Notes: generated by a model from the sequence alone, not told the origin. A stretch of DNA of 64,000 bases from Acinetobacter sp. P8-3-8 (GCF_000214135.1 NZ_AFIE01000011.1:19690-83689); one strand, 5' to 3'; shown: positions 46,452 through 56,771, numbered from the stretch's first letter. Program-made: numbers and translations.

Positions 46452-46484
46452 CCAAATATTGTGATCTGCAATATTTGGTTTTTT
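46452..46484 (+). terminator. Terminator between the two lipase genes
   Basis: CCAAATATTG pairs with CAATATTTGG (7-base loop) and a T-run follows, so lipase 2 has its own promoter in 46485-46708. Confidence 0.92.
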
Positions 46485-46708
46485 AAAACTTGACCAAATA
46501 CCAACCACCTATCTGCTTCATTTAGATTTTTATTTAGTTTTTCTATACTATATTTTTAACAATAAAAAATTAGACCTCTTGCAGAAGCATGCTCTTGATA
46601 CAATTCAATACATGTAATAATGAATAAAATCAAAAAGAATATGCTGTTTAATTCAAAACAATGTGAGATTTTTATTGTTCAATTAAAATAAATAATGTGA
46701 GAATTTCT

Positions 46709-47680
46709 ATGAAAAAAGGACTACTTTTCATCAGTATCATTGGATTGAGTATAGCAACACAATCAGCTTCGGCGCTGAATGTCATACAACAAGCCATACC
46801 ATCCTCGACCACCTCAGACTATGCTAAAACTCAATATCCTATTGCTTTCGTTCACGGTATGTTTGGTTTTGAACGCTTGGGCTTTGAGTCATTTGGTATG
46901 GATTATTTCTATCAAATTTTACCCGATCTAGCTCGCCATGGTGCAACTACATTTGCCACTCAGGTATCTCCAGTTGAATCTTCTGAAATTCGTGGAGAAC
47001 AATTGATTGGACAAGTCGAAGAAATTATTGCCATCACAGGGAAACCCAAAGTTAACTTGATTGGACATAGTCATGCAGGATCAACAATACGTTATGTTGA
47101 AGCCATCAAACCAGAATATGTTGCCTCACTCACAGGTGTAGGTGCAACATTCCGAGGATCGAGAATTGGAGACATGACCTTAGAAAATCCAGTGACTAAT
47201 CCAATATCCAGTATTATGGTTGATCATTTAGTTGGCCCTATCCTGACTTGGGCATCCCATAATCCATATACGACCATCAATATGCACCGAGGCTTAGTAT
47301 CGGTTAGTGAAGCAGGATCTGCTGAGTTTAATGCGAAATATCCAACCCCTGCACTTGCCAGTTCATGCGATCAAAATGGTGCTTATTCAAATCAAGGACG
47401 ATATTACTACTCTTGGACAGGTACAGCTCAAGTCACCAATGTATTAGATGTGATTGATATGGCTATTTCAACTCTCGCACCAATTGCATACAGAAATTTA
47501 GACAATGACGGCGTTGTTCCACGCTGTAGTACACACTTTGGTAAAGTGATTCGTGATGATTACAAACTCACACATCTCGATGAAATTAATCTTGTTTTAG
47601 GATTACGTGATGTGTTTGCTCCAGATCCAGTATCGCTTTATCGTCAGCACGCCAATCGCCTTAAATTACAAGGCTTATAA
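46709..47680 (+). CDS. Secreted triacylglycerol lipase, family I.1 (lipase 2)
   Basis: A 323-residue paralogue of lipase 1 with its own signal peptide (ending TQSASA). The nucleophile elbow is GHSHAGS instead of GHSHGGP. The catalytic Asp is in LDNDGVVPRC and His in THLDEIN, and both Cys are kept, so it should be active. The region between residues 150 and 205, corresponding to the lid and substrate cleft, is the most divergent from lipase 1, suggesting altered substrate choice. No second chaperone gene is present, so it probably shares LifO. Start ATG 46709 is preferred over GTG 46697. Confidence 0.92.
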   Translation: MKKGLLFISIIGLSIATQSASALNVIQQAIPSSTTSDYAKTQYPIAFVHGMFGFERLGFESFGMDYFYQILPDLARHGATTFATQVSPVESSEIRGEQLIGQVEEIIAITGKPKVNLIGHSHAGSTIRYVEAIKPEYVASLTGVGATFRGSRIGDMTLENPVTNPISSIMVDHLVGPILTWASHNPYTTINMHRGLVSVSEAGSAEFNAKYPTPALASSCDQNGAYSNQGRYYYSWTGTAQVTNVLDVIDMAISTLAPIAYRNLDNDGVVPRCSTHFGKVIRDDYKLTHLDEINLVLGLRDVFAPDPVSLYRQHANRLKLQGL

Positions 47681-47693
47681 AATTTATAGGCAT

Positions 47694-47721
47694 AAAAAAA
47701 TGCGCCAAATGGCGCATTTTT
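47694..47721. terminator. Bidirectional terminator of lipase 2 and rplS
   Basis: AAAAAAATGCGCC and GGCGCATTTTT pair around AAAT, with A-run and T-run flanks serving both converging genes. Confidence 0.95.
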
Positions 47722-47743
47722 CTGCTTTAAAACAAAGTTAAAA

Positions 47744-48115
47744 TTAACCTTGTTTACGAGCTGGTAACTTTTCACGAATACGTGCAGCTTTACCTGACAA
47801 TTCACGTAGGTAATAAAGTTTAGCACGACGAACGTCACCACGACGTTTCACTTCGATTTTAGCAACAACTGGTGAATGTGTTTGGAAAACACGTTCAACA
47901 CCAACACCGCTAGAAATTTTACGAACAGTGAAAGCAGAGTTTAAACCACGATTTTTCTTCGCGATTACAACACCTTCAAATGCTTGAAGACGTTCACGAT
48001 CACCCTCTTTTACTTTAACCTGAACGATAACTGTGTCACCAGGTGCAAAAGCAGGAATGTCTTGTTTTAACTGTGCATTTTCAACAGCTTGAACTAAAGG
48101 ATGTTTACCACTCAT
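47744..48115 (-). CDS. rplS: 50S ribosomal protein L19
   Basis: A 123-residue ribosomal protein. [23 protein letters not shown] and the C-terminal [17 protein letters not shown] are typical. ATG 48115 follows GGAG by nine bases; the frame opens at 48130. Last gene of the rpsP-rimM-trmD-rplS order, separated from trmD by 216 bases containing an inverted repeat. Confidence 0.97.
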   Translation of the reverse strand: MSGKHPLVQAVENAQLKQDIPAFAPGDTVIVQVKVKEGDRERLQAFEGVVIAKKNRGLNSAFTVRKISSGVGVERVFQTHSPVVAKIEVKRRGDVRRAKLYYLRELSGKAARIREKLPARKQG

Positions 48116-48246
48116 TGTGGGAATCTCCAATATTGCGGCTCAGAAGAGGTCTGAATTCCGCTGGGGATAGAGGCTAAGCGCATATCAACCCGATTATATT
48201 TCTCTCTATGCTTGACCACTTCAATGCATAAAAAGCCTATTAAAGA

Positions 48247-48270
48247 GTATTTAAAGCTTTGTTTAAATAC
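48247..48270. repeat. Inverted repeat in the trmD-rplS spacer
   Basis: GTATTTAAAG (48247-48256) and GTTTAAATAC (48261-48270) are complementary except the innermost pair around CTTT. A second small palindrome (GAAGCAATGCTTC) follows at about 48277-48289. The position, upstream of rplS, suits an attenuator or a ribosomal-protein binding hairpin, but no T-run marks a terminator. Confidence 0.5.
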
Positions 48271-48331
48271 CAACTCGAAGCAATGCTTCTCGTTTTGTGC
48301 TTAGGCAAACATCATTAAATTTTGCTTACCC

Positions 48332-49066
48332 TTACTTATCTTTTAGCCATTTTTTTTGCTGCTTCGTCAACTCAACTTTTTCAACCAACTCAGGTCGGCG
48401 TTCTAAAGTGCGTTGATAACGCTGCAAAAACCGCCATTTTTCAATATTTGCATGATGCCCTGATTTCAATATTTCGGGCACATCCAAACCTTCAAAATGA
48501 TCTGGCTTGGTATATTGTGGGCAGTCTAAAAGACCATCCACAAATGAGTCTTGTATCGCTGATTGTTCATCTGACATCGTATTCGGCAAACGTCGAATAA
48601 TACTGTCCAATAAAACCATCGCAGGTAACTCTCCACCTGATAATACGTAATCTCCTATTGACCATTCTTGATCAACATATTTTTGGATCAAACGCTCATC
48701 AACACCTTCATAACGTCCGCACAATACAATCAATCCATCATATTCAACAAATTGCTGTACTGCAGCTTCGTTTAAGGTCTTTCCTTGCGGTGACATATAC
48801 ACCACAGGAACATGAACTGCACCTGCTTGCTTTGCAAGCTTTTTAGCACGGTGAATTGCTTTTGCCAAAGGCTCAGCCATCATCACCATACCAGGACCAC
48901 CACCAAATGGACGTTCATCCACTCTTTTGTAGTTACCCTCTGCAAACTCTCGTGGGTTGATACAATGGACTTGTATAAGCTCACGTTTTGCTGCGCGCCC
49001 GCTAATTCCGTACGCTGTAATCGCTTCAAACATTTCAGGAAAAAGCGTAATGACTGCAAAAAACAT
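48332..49066 (-). CDS. trmD: tRNA (guanine-N1-)-methyltransferase
   Basis: A 244-residue SPOUT-class enzyme that methylates G37 of tRNAs, preventing frameshifts. It opens [22 protein letters not shown], and the trefoil-knot SAM site is [13 protein letters not shown] and [28 protein letters not shown] is the substrate loop. It lies 42 bases after rimM in the same operon. Confidence 0.97.
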   Translation of the reverse strand: MFFAVITLFPEMFEAITAYGISGRAAKRELIQVHCINPREFAEGNYKRVDERPFGGGPGMVMMAEPLAKAIHRAKKLAKQAGAVHVPVVYMSPQGKTLNEAAVQQFVEYDGLIVLCGRYEGVDERLIQKYVDQEWSIGDYVLSGGELPAMVLLDSIIRRLPNTMSDEQSAIQDSFVDGLLDCPQYTKPDHFEGLDVPEILKSGHHANIEKWRFLQRYQRTLERRPELVEKVELTKQQKKWLKDK

Positions 49067-49108
49067 CGCAGACTCCTCTATTTTCCTGCTGCGTTCATCC
49101 TTTAAGGA

Positions 49109-49657
49109 TTAGTAATCTACGCCCCAATTCACGTAGATACGACCAGCTTCGAGATCAACACGCTGTACCACATCTTTATGCCATGGAATCATTCGCTCTT
49201 CGCTATCGATGCTTTCTGGGGTTGCGCGAACCACCATCACATCATTAGCACCTGTTTCAAATAGTTCATGGATTTGACCGAGATTTACTTCCTGTTCTTC
49301 ATCATCTAGACCTAACACTGTTAAGCCTTTTAAATCTGACCAGTAATACTCATCCACACCTGCTTGAGGCAGTTGCGATTTTGAAATCCAAACATTTGCA
49401 CCCACTAAGTTATCCGCTGCGGTACGATCACTCACACCTTTCAACGAAACAACCAAGCCTTTGCCATGTGGTTTCCAACGTTTTACATCTATAGTTTGCC
49501 AACCTGCTTTGGTTTCTATGTACCAAGGCAGATAGTCAAAAATATTGCTCATAGGTTCTGTATTGGAATAGACCCAGAGCCACCCATTTAATCCATATGC
49601 TGAACGTAGCTGTCCAATCTGAATACGATCTTCGGGCACATTCTGTGCTGGTGTCAT
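49109..49657 (-). CDS. rimM: Ribosome maturation factor RimM
   Basis: A 182-residue 30S assembly factor. The N-terminal RimM domain has IGQLRSAYGLNGWLWVYSNTE, and the C-terminal PRC-barrel has YYWSDLKGLTVLG and ANDVMVVR. It lies between rpsP and trmD with a 27-base gap to rpsP, the conserved order. Confidence 0.97.
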   Translation of the reverse strand: MTPAQNVPEDRIQIGQLRSAYGLNGWLWVYSNTEPMSNIFDYLPWYIETKAGWQTIDVKRWKPHGKGLVVSLKGVSDRTAADNLVGANVWISKSQLPQAGVDEYYWSDLKGLTVLGLDDEEQEVNLGQIHELFETGANDVMVVRATPESIDSEERMIPWHKDVVQRVDLEAGRIYVNWGVDY

Positions 49658-49684
49658 GGGCTTACTGCCTAATTAAATATTTAA

Positions 49685-49942
49685 TTATGCAGTAGCAGCA
49701 GCTTTCTTAGCTTGAGCAGCTAAAGAAGCAACACGTTCAGACGGTTGAGCGCCTTGAGCGATCCAATGAGCAAAACGGTCAGCATCTAAACGAAGTTTTT
49801 CTGCTTTACCTTGAGCTGTAGGGTTAAAGAAACCAATACGTTCGATGAAACGACCGTCACGTGCATTACGGCTATCAGTTACGATTACTTGATAGAACGG
49901 ACGTTTTTTAGCACCACCGCGTGCTAGACGAATTACAACCAT
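49685..49942 (-). CDS. rpsP: 30S ribosomal protein S16
   Basis: An 85-residue ribosomal protein opening [19 protein letters not shown], the universal S16 start. It is the first gene of the rpsP-rimM-trmD-rplS operon; the promoter should be in the 140 bases upstream (49943-50086), where I see no further feature apart from a lone TTATCCACA. Confidence 0.98.
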   Translation of the reverse strand: MVVIRLARGGAKKRPFYQVIVTDSRNARDGRFIERIGFFNPTAQGKAEKLRLDADRFAHWIAQGAQPSERVASLAAQAKKAAATA

Positions 49943-50086
49943 GATAGAACCTTATAGTTTTTACGGATTATCCCTGTACCGACCATCGATACATTTCAAA
50001 CCCCTTTCATAGAGGGCAGTATTTTACGTTATCTTTACAACGAAAGAAAGATCAAAATTTATTTATCCACAATTTTGAATTTGTTT

Positions 50087-50515
50087 TTATTTTGTGTTCC
50101 AGTTTGTAGCCGCGGAAGGAGTACAAGAAGTACCTTCAATCCAGCACTTTTGATCCCGATTATTTAAAGAGACCGAACCATTCCCATCTTGTTTAGAGCC
50201 TGAGATTGGTGAAGCAGTTAAAGACCATGATAAATTATCAGCAGAAATTTCTAATTTAACTTTATAATTAGCAACTCCTGTATTCGGGTAATTTTCTTCA
50301 AATGAGCCATTTGCAAGTTGTGCATCCTTGTAAGTACCTTTAGCCATTTTATAATTTGCTAAACTCTGGCCTATTGTTAGCATTTCGCTTTGTACATCAG
50401 CTCGATTTGTCCTAATGGTATAACCTTGATATGAAGGATAAGCGATAGCCGCTAAAATTCCTATAATTACAACTACAATTAACAATTCAATTAATGTAAA
50501 TCCTTTTTGTTTCAT
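50087..50515 (-). CDS. pilE: Type IV pilin-like protein, PilE type (last gene of the minor-pilin operon)
   Basis: A 142-residue pilin with a five-residue class III leader (MKQKG) cut before [22 protein letters not shown], where Glu5 of the mature form is present. A globular domain with one Cys pair (KCWIEGTSC) near the C-terminus follows. ATG 50515 sits five bases after GGTGA and five bases after the preceding stop. It should be a minor pilin of the type IVa pilus, used in twitching and DNA uptake in this genus. Confidence 0.88.
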   Translation of the reverse strand: MKQKGFTLIELLIVVVIIGILAAIAYPSYQGYTIRTNRADVQSEMLTIGQSLANYKMAKGTYKDAQLANGSFEENYPNTGVANYKVKLEISADNLSWSLTASPISGSKQDGNGSVSLNNRDQKCWIEGTSCTPSAATNWNTK

Positions 50516-50520
50516 ATGCG

Positions 50521-51072
50521 TCACCATGATATGACTTTAGTACCTGAACAACCTATATAAGTGACACTATCTGTTGTTTTACAACGAAGCCCTTCACTTG
50601 TCATCAATAAGTTATAATTTTTCACATCCGTACTTTCCGCTTTAATTGCCCAATTTCTTCCTCTATTAGTAACATCGGTTGATGATAATAATTTTCCTGA
50701 AACTGGGTCTTGAAGTGTAATTCTATATTTGATATCTGCTCCGCTTGCACCTTTAGGTAATATGATTTCATTCATTGCTGAGGATTGACCATATATATAA
50801 TTAGGATCAAAGCCTTTATAAGTAAAGTTTTTAGCCTTGTAACGCTCCAATTGCTCAGCAATTTTCTGTATTTCCTGCTGGGCAGTCGAGGCGACTGCCT
50901 TTCGGGTATATTCAGTATAAGCAGGTACAGCAATAGCAGCCAAAATAGCAATTATCACGACTACAATCATGACTTCAATTAAGGTAAAACCTAATTGAGG
51001 ACCTTTTTGCCTACTAACTTGTATAGTAGGCAACTTAGTTTCCGATTTAATTAGCTGAAACATATTTTTCAT
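50521..51072 (-). CDS. Type IV pilin-like protein with unusually long leader
   Basis: A pilin of about 183 residues with [24 protein letters not shown], including the Glu at mature position 5. From ATG 51072 the leader before Phe is 28 residues and lacks the usual Lys/Arg next to the cleavage Gly (PQLG). ATG 51063 gives 25 and an in-frame TTG gives 15. Most type IVa leaders are 5-8. It overlaps the end of pilY1 by about 17-26 bases, implying translational coupling. It is probably a minor pilin; the C-terminus has two Cys. Confidence 0.82.
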   Translation of the reverse strand: MKNMFQLIKSETKLPTIQVSRQKGPQLGFTLIEVMIVVVIIAILAAIAVPAYTEYTRKAVASTAQQEIQKIAEQLERYKAKNFTYKGFDPNYIYGQSSAMNEIILPKGASGADIKYRITLQDPVSGKLLSSTDVTNRGRNWAIKAESTDVKNYNLLMTSEGLRCKTTDSVTYIGCSGTKVISW

Positions 51073-54000
51073 ACCATCGTACAGGGTTAAGAATACGTGT
51101 ACATTCCCATTTACCAAAGCCCTTCAGATTCCCTACCATCGTCAAGCCACCACAGCTATTTTTTTTAGGGTTAGGATCAGGATCAGGATCATCAGGGCCT
51201 AAAGTAATCCCTCGGATACCCGCACCAGAAATATTTAAGTTCTTACCATTTGCTATTTGGAAACCAGTTTTTCTCTCCTCAGTTTCATCCTTGCTTCCAT
51301 CCAACTTTAAACATACGCCATATGGTAAGCAAAATTGTTGAGTATTGGTTTCTCCCACAATACGTGGTTTACAAGGATCTTGTTGTACTATCCCTGTTCC
51401 TTCAGGGTCATAAACTGGCACATATAAATAATTAGTTAAGGCAATAGGTCCATCTTCCAAAGCTTTCATACCACCCAAAGTTCTACCTGATACATCATTT
51501 CCTGTAGGATCGCTTGAAAGTGAACGATACCAACCTTGTAGGCCTGTTGTTTTATTATATGGGAAAAAGTTAGATGATATTGTTCCAGATAAAGACTGCG
51601 GATTTTTCTTTAAGTTACTTAGTGTTAAATCAACAGTTTTTAAATCACTATCCCCTATTGTCATTAAATCCTTATTACTAAAGTCACGATCAATTAACCC
51701 ATAGACATTATTTGTTGGACGATTAGTTAAAGCATTTGTAGGTAAAATACCTTCGCGACCAGTCAGAGGGCTAACATCTAGTGGAGTACTACGGTCACCT
51801 GAAGCTATTCCAACCAAAATAAAAGTATCAGCTCCCTGCGTGTGTTTCGTTAGAGTAGGTGCTTGATAGAACCTAGGTTGATCTCCAGCAGAAATTGTTG
51901 TACTGCCTAAATTTGCCAAACGAACCACTCGTTTACCAAAAGCTGAAGTTGTCGTTCCTTTAGTATTATTCAGGTCCGCTCTAAACACTTGCCCACCTAA
52001 ATCACCAAAATAAAGATGATCCACTAAACCATCACCATCACGATCTAATGCACTTATACGACTTACAATACTATGAGTCATAGATACGACATTAGTATCA
52101 GCTCCCGCATTACTGATTGACCATAAAATAGTACCATCCGTTGCATCTATAATATAAACAGCATTTCCGTCTGCTTGGTTCTTTTTGCATGCTGCACCAC
52201 CATATTCCGTTGGATTCGCTGTGTTTAATTTAAATCGTGGGTTTTCATAACAGATATCATATCCACCACCGATAATCATGACACGTTTGATTTTATCGCC
52301 ATAGCGAACATTCGTAATAACAGGTTTAGACCATGATTGCCCCATACGAGCGTATTTACCACCTAAATCAGGTCCAATTCTAAATAAAAATTTAGGGTTC
52401 TTAGGATCAAGTACATTTAAACCATAAAAACTATTTCCCCCCATTCTCATTCCGCCATAAACATTCATCTGCTTTGCTTTAACAGACATTGTCCCAGCAG
52501 TAGCTCCTTCTCCAAACTCATATGCAGCATCGGCAACCCATGTTCCATCAATACCATAGGTCGCACCACCAGATTCACTTCTACGTAAGGCTCGAGAAGC
52601 ATCATCATTCAATAAAATATCAGCAGGCACAAAAACCATTTGCTCTGTTCCAGTTACTGCATCAACAATCCGCAATCCACCCTCCATACTTGAATATAAA
52701 ACTGATTGTGAACGAGCTGAAGTCAAATCACCATACTCATCCAAATCTCCAGAATAAGTGAGTTGAACAGGCAAAGAATGAATACTTCCTCCCATTGCAG
52801 TAAAAGGCAAATTTGGAGATGTTAACGAAGTTGGTAATGAAGTTGTAGTTGATAAATTCAAGTCATAACCTAGATAATTTAACAACTTAATCTTAAGCAA
52901 TGGTGAAAAATCTTTTACTGTTGTTTGTGTATTAAACTTATCTAATAAGGCAACGCTATCTGCTATAGGTCTATTTGTCACTGCCAATAGATTGCTATTT
53001 TTTACAGACATTTTTACAAGGTTACCATTGCTTGCACTAGATACATCTGTAAACAATGGTCTAAATGCATTTGGATTTGCTGTAGTAGGAAGTGATAATT
53101 TTGAATAAACGCCTCCATTCTCAACTAAACCTAAATCTGCAGAATTCGAAGCATTCCATAAATCTTTAGTATTTTTATTTAAAGCACCTAACTCGTTGAA
53201 AACCGTTACAGTACCATCTTTTAAAGCACCACCTTTAATACCGTATTTTTTTAAATTTCCTTGCCAGATTAAATAGTTTTTACCTGGATCAGGTTTTAAT
53301 GCTCTCAAATAACCATAAGGCTGAAAACCATTTGGATTCAATGCATCTACTGGTACAGAAATCGCTCCAGTTGATAGTGGATCAGGTGGAACTATTCCAA
53401 GTGAATTAATAAATTCTACTACACTTTTGGTAACATCTGATGAGCTAGAAGCTTGGAAAAATCCACCATTACCAAACCCACCATCATAATTATACCCATC
53501 ACTTCGTCCGGTACCTGAAGTGCTTTCTGTTGGCTTAGGTACAGATAAAGCCCCACTATATCCTGGTGAGCATTTATCATTTGGTTCTTTACCTGTTGCT
53601 GCATCTTTATACGCTCGAGAGCTTAAACGACAAGCATTTTTAGTATCTTGGTTTGCCGTTAAAATATTTTCAGTAAAAAAAGTACTCCCAAAGCCAACAA
53701 ATGCAGTTTGAATCGAACGCTGAACTGGATTTTTAGTAGGATCAAACAATGCTTTAGAATATGCTCCCATACAGCGCCAAGCACTGCTAGAATCAGCATT
53801 AGGTAGATCATTTGAACACGAAAATAAAGAGCCTTTAGTATCTAATGACTTCTGCATGACCATCCATGCTCGATTATCGCTACTACTATTTGCAGCACCA
53901 TCAGAAAGAAAGTAAACACCTTGACCATCGCAACTTGCTTTTTTATCGGCTGCTGGCAATGGTGATGAATATGTATTCGATGATGTTTTAGTATCTATTG

Positions 54001-55051
54001 CAGAACTAGAAAAACCCGAATCTTCTGTATCCGCATAATAATAATTCCCATTATATCCACTTAAACTTCCCGATTCCCCTAATCTAGTATTTGAAGTTGA
54101 ACTGCTAAAATTAGAATACCATCCCTTCCAATTCACATTACACTTACCACCACTATCCCATGAATCACATTCCGCATAATAATTAGAATTACTTATTTTA
54201 AAATAACGCTGTAAACTCATATTAGTATTTGTACCAAGCAAATAACTCGCAGCTTCAGCATAAGCATGTGCAGAAGGAGTACCATTTCGAGCTTCCAATT
54301 TAGCGATAGCTGTTTTTAAAGCAATTCTTTGCGAACTTCCAACTTCACCTAGTTTCTTTGCTGGCACTAAAATTTGTGCAGTCCGACCATCACCATTTGC
54401 CGAAAAATTTCCAGCACCAATATATGTATTTGATAAATTTGCCGTACTAGTACTGCTATCCTGAAGCAGTTTTCTCGCTTCTTCGTCAGTACTATCCAAT
54501 AAACTAAACATCCCATCTTTTAAACGAGTCAACCGATCAAAACACTGGTAACCCGTTATATTACCTTTTGCATCTTTTTGAGGATTACATCCAGAAACAC
54601 TATTGGTAACTAAACTATTTCCCTTTGCACTACTCGCAGAAACATAACAAAAATTTCTATCATAACTCGGTGTTGTTCCTGAGCTAACTCTATAAGCAGT
54701 ATTATTTACAAGCCCTAATATACTTGTTACTAATGTTGCTAATGCTGTTTGCGAACTTGTTCCGCAAGTCGTTAATCCGTAATCATCAACATAACTATAC
54801 CCACCAAGAAAGTTTCCATCCCTATCTGTCGGAGATCTCATCGACCCCATACTACCAGAGGTATCCAGCATCATAACGATCGTTTTTTGGCCTGCAGAAG
54901 GTGCCGCATATATTTGTAAATCTGTTGCCTGAACCACACTTGAAGTAAGTAAAATCGTACAACCAAAAGTAAAACTAAAAGCTATTAACTTTTGATCATT
55001 TAAATATTTAACCTTTTTACTTAGCGAGGTTCTTTTAATTAACTTATCCAT
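51047..55051 (-). CDS. pilY1: Type IV pilus tip/assembly protein PilY1
   Basis: A 1334-residue exported protein that sits at the pilus tip and promotes extension and adhesion. The N-terminal von Willebrand A-like half carries the MIDAS signature MLDTSGSMGS near residue 60. The C-terminal half is the PilC/PilY1 beta-propeller with the calcium-binding loop LDRDGDGLVDHLYFGDLGG. The length fits PilY1 (about 1160-1300) at the high end. Start ATG 55051 follows GGAGG. It lies 16 bases after pilX and overlaps the next pilin gene. Confidence 0.93.
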   Translation of the reverse strand: MDKLIKRTSLSKKVKYLNDQKLIAFSFTFGCTILLTSSVVQATDLQIYAAPSAGQKTIVMMLDTSGSMGSMRSPTDRDGNFLGGYSYVDDYGLTTCGTSSQTALATLVTSILGLVNNTAYRVSSGTTPSYDRNFCYVSASSAKGNSLVTNSVSGCNPQKDAKGNITGYQCFDRLTRLKDGMFSLLDSTDEEARKLLQDSSTSTANLSNTYIGAGNFSANGDGRTAQILVPAKKLGEVGSSQRIALKTAIAKLEARNGTPSAHAYAEAASYLLGTNTNMSLQRYFKISNSNYYAECDSWDSGGKCNVNWKGWYSNFSSSTSNTRLGESGSLSGYNGNYYYADTEDSGFSSSAIDTKTSSNTYSSPLPAADKKASCDGQGVYFLSDGAANSSSDNRAWMVMQKSLDTKGSLFSCSNDLPNADSSSAWRCMGAYSKALFDPTKNPVQRSIQTAFVGFGSTFFTENILTANQDTKNACRLSSRAYKDAATGKEPNDKCSPGYSGALSVPKPTESTSGTGRSDGYNYDGGFGNGGFFQASSSSDVTKSVVEFINSLGIVPPDPLSTGAISVPVDALNPNGFQPYGYLRALKPDPGKNYLIWQGNLKKYGIKGGALKDGTVTVFNELGALNKNTKDLWNASNSADLGLVENGGVYSKLSLPTTANPNAFRPLFTDVSSASNGNLVKMSVKNSNLLAVTNRPIADSVALLDKFNTQTTVKDFSPLLKIKLLNYLGYDLNLSTTTSLPTSLTSPNLPFTAMGGSIHSLPVQLTYSGDLDEYGDLTSARSQSVLYSSMEGGLRIVDAVTGTEQMVFVPADILLNDDASRALRRSESGGATYGIDGTWVADAAYEFGEGATAGTMSVKAKQMNVYGGMRMGGNSFYGLNVLDPKNPKFLFRIGPDLGGKYARMGQSWSKPVITNVRYGDKIKRVMIIGGGYDICYENPRFKLNTANPTEYGGAACKKNQADGNAVYIIDATDGTILWSISNAGADTNVVSMTHSIVSRISALDRDGDGLVDHLYFGDLGGQVFRADLNNTKGTTTSAFGKRVVRLANLGSTTISAGDQPRFYQAPTLTKHTQGADTFILVGIASGDRSTPLDVSPLTGREGILPTNALTNRPTNNVYGLIDRDFSNKDLMTIGDSDLKTVDLTLSNLKKNPQSLSGTISSNFFPYNKTTGLQGWYRSLSSDPTGNDVSGRTLGGMKALEDGPIALTNYLYVPVYDPEGTGIVQQDPCKPRIVGETNTQQFCLPYGVCLKLDGSKDETEERKTGFQIANGKNLNISGAGIRGITLGPDDPDPDPNPKKNSCGGLTMVGNLKGFGKWECTRILNPVRWYEKYVSAN

Positions 55052-55067
55052 TTCCGTCCTCCACATC

Positions 55068-55871
55068 TCAAGGTTTTTCAGTTTGTGTAAGCAAAGTTTG
55101 TAAATGGAATTCCTGTGTTTGGCTATTTACAGGAACTCCCAAATCCGCTAAGCAATTTGCGATAGTTCTAAATCCTTTTGTATCCTTACTTGTATTATCA
55201 CTAATATAACCAGGATTCGCCCCATCTACCCCGATACAAGCCTGAGCAACTTTTATATCCTTAGCAAATGCAGGAAAAATTGATGTAGTGGTAACTCTAA
55301 TTCTTTGCTGTTCAACTACATTTTTAGCAATAGGTGCCCCCACACTTGCATCTGACCCTTCCCCCAATAAAGCACCTACAGGCAAGTCTGTTGCATCGTT
55401 TGGTATTTTCACTGAAACTTGCGTTACAACCGCTTCACGACTACTACCAAAATCTTTAGTTAAATCACAAAATGCCGCAGCTCCTCCCGAAGCAACTGTT
55501 GCTTTAGCAGTTTTACTTGCAGGAGGACGAAGTGTTGCCACACTAAAAGAAGCTCCAAATTTTGCTTTTGAAGTCGGTTTGTAGCAAAAAATATACTCCT
55601 TACCTGGTTCTTGTTTACTATCTTGCATTGCAAAACCAACAACACCACTTAAATCAACCATTCTAGATAAATCTGAGGCATAAACCTGATTTAAAGGCGT
55701 ATCTGCAGTTTGACTTAAGAGTTGCCCTACTTGTGTATTTGTTGCAATATTTAGTGTTGTCATCGCAGTTCTAATTGCAAAAACACCAACCAGTGTTAAA
55801 AGAATTAACATAAATAAAACAACAATCAATGTAGCTCCTTTTTGTGAGGTAGCTTTTGATATAGTTTTCAT
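55068..55871 (-). CDS. pilX: Minor pilin assembly protein PilX
   Basis: A 267-residue protein with an N-terminal hydrophobic helix (KGATLIVVLFMLILLTLVGVFAIRT) preceded by a short basic leader; it lacks Glu5, as is usual for PilX. The soluble part has two Cys near the end (QACIGVDG and ANCLADLG). It overlaps pilW by four bases (ATGA), so the two are coupled. Together with PilV, PilW and FimU it forms the priming complex that displays PilY1. Confidence 0.88.
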   Translation of the reverse strand: MKTISKATSQKGATLIVVLFMLILLTLVGVFAIRTAMTTLNIATNTQVGQLLSQTADTPLNQVYASDLSRMVDLSGVVGFAMQDSKQEPGKEYIFCYKPTSKAKFGASFSVATLRPPASKTAKATVASGGAAAFCDLTKDFGSSREAVVTQVSVKIPNDATDLPVGALLGEGSDASVGAPIAKNVVEQQRIRVTTTSIFPAFAKDIKVAQACIGVDGANPGYISDNTSKDTKGFRTIANCLADLGVPVNSQTQEFHLQTLLTQTEKP

Positions 55872-56770
55872 AAAGGCTCCCCCATAGCATTTCTTAAAGC
55901 AATCGTTGTTGTATATTCTCTTCGTAAATACTTATTAGTTGTGTTTGTAAGGCTTACATCACCATCTAAAAACTGAATAGCCTTAGTTGGATCAATGAGC
56001 TTATTTTTTAAATCATCTTTTGAACGGACTAAAGCACCTACTTTAATCGAAACAATTCTTGGAGGTTTAATATTTGCCGTAGCTGCTGCTTTGGCTACAG
56101 CTTTATATTGATTAATCGTATAATAAGCCAAGTTTGTTTTATTAGCATTTTGAGTACCTAAATAAAACCTTAATTGATCTACTCTCGGCATAATAATTTG
56201 GCTTTTACCATTATCACCAACTTCAGTCAGTTGCGCTATTGTGTTCGCTGGTGGTCTATTTGCATCGCAAGCTAATGCATAATCCGTATCATTTTTTGCA
56301 TTATCATCTTTTCTCAAAAAATAGCGCTGAAGTACAAACTCACCTGCTGCAACTTCTGCACCTTCACAATTAAACATAGCTTCAGGCGCTGTAAATAATA
56401 TAGTTAATTGATCACTTTTCGCATTAACATTCGATACACCACCAGAAGTAGTTAAAAATTTTGTATCTAAAGCTATAGGTAAATTAACATTACCTGTAAG
56501 ACCACTCGTCAAAACAAGCCCGCCTAAATTTGTTGTATCATTTAATTCAGGATGACTAATATTTCCATAGTTAGTTAAGCGAATATCATGCGCCATATAC
56601 TCTAAGCCAAAAACACCACTATCTTGCAATTCTGCACTAGCTTGTTGTAATCGAGTAGTAATCAAACCACCGACAAATAATTGCAAGGCAGCAGCACTGA
56701 TTATTAATCCTAATGCCAAAGCAATAATTAGCTCAATTAAGGTGAAGCCTTGTTGAAGTTTGCTTTTCAT
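55868..56770 (-). CDS. pilW: Minor pilin PilW
   Basis: A 300-residue minor pilin with a class III signal: basic leader ending QQG, then FTLIELIIALALGLIISAAALQLF with Glu5. The large globular domain matches the PilW (GspJ-like) family in length. It lies one base after pilV and overlaps pilX by four, inside a tightly packed operon. Confidence 0.9.
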   Translation of the reverse strand: MKSKLQQGFTLIELIIALALGLIISAAALQLFVGGLITTRLQQASAELQDSGVFGLEYMAHDIRLTNYGNISHPELNDTTNLGGLVLTSGLTGNVNLPIALDTKFLTTSGGVSNVNAKSDQLTILFTAPEAMFNCEGAEVAAGEFVLQRYFLRKDDNAKNDTDYALACDANRPPANTIAQLTEVGDNGKSQIIMPRVDQLRFYLGTQNANKTNLAYYTINQYKAVAKAAATANIKPPRIVSIKVGALVRSKDDLKNKLIDPTKAIQFLDGDVSLTNTTNKYLRREYTTTIALRNAMGEPL

Positions 56771-56771
56771 A

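Noticed and set aside
48812-49105. Plus-strand open frames over trmD and rimM
   Set aside because: They lie antisense to well-recognised essential genes and have no ribosome-binding site or family resemblance.
50063-50071. Single TTATCCACA near rpsP as an origin element
   Set aside because: One isolated box with no dnaA, dnaN or gidA genes and no AT-rich repeats nearby; expected by chance in a 64-kb A/T-rich window.
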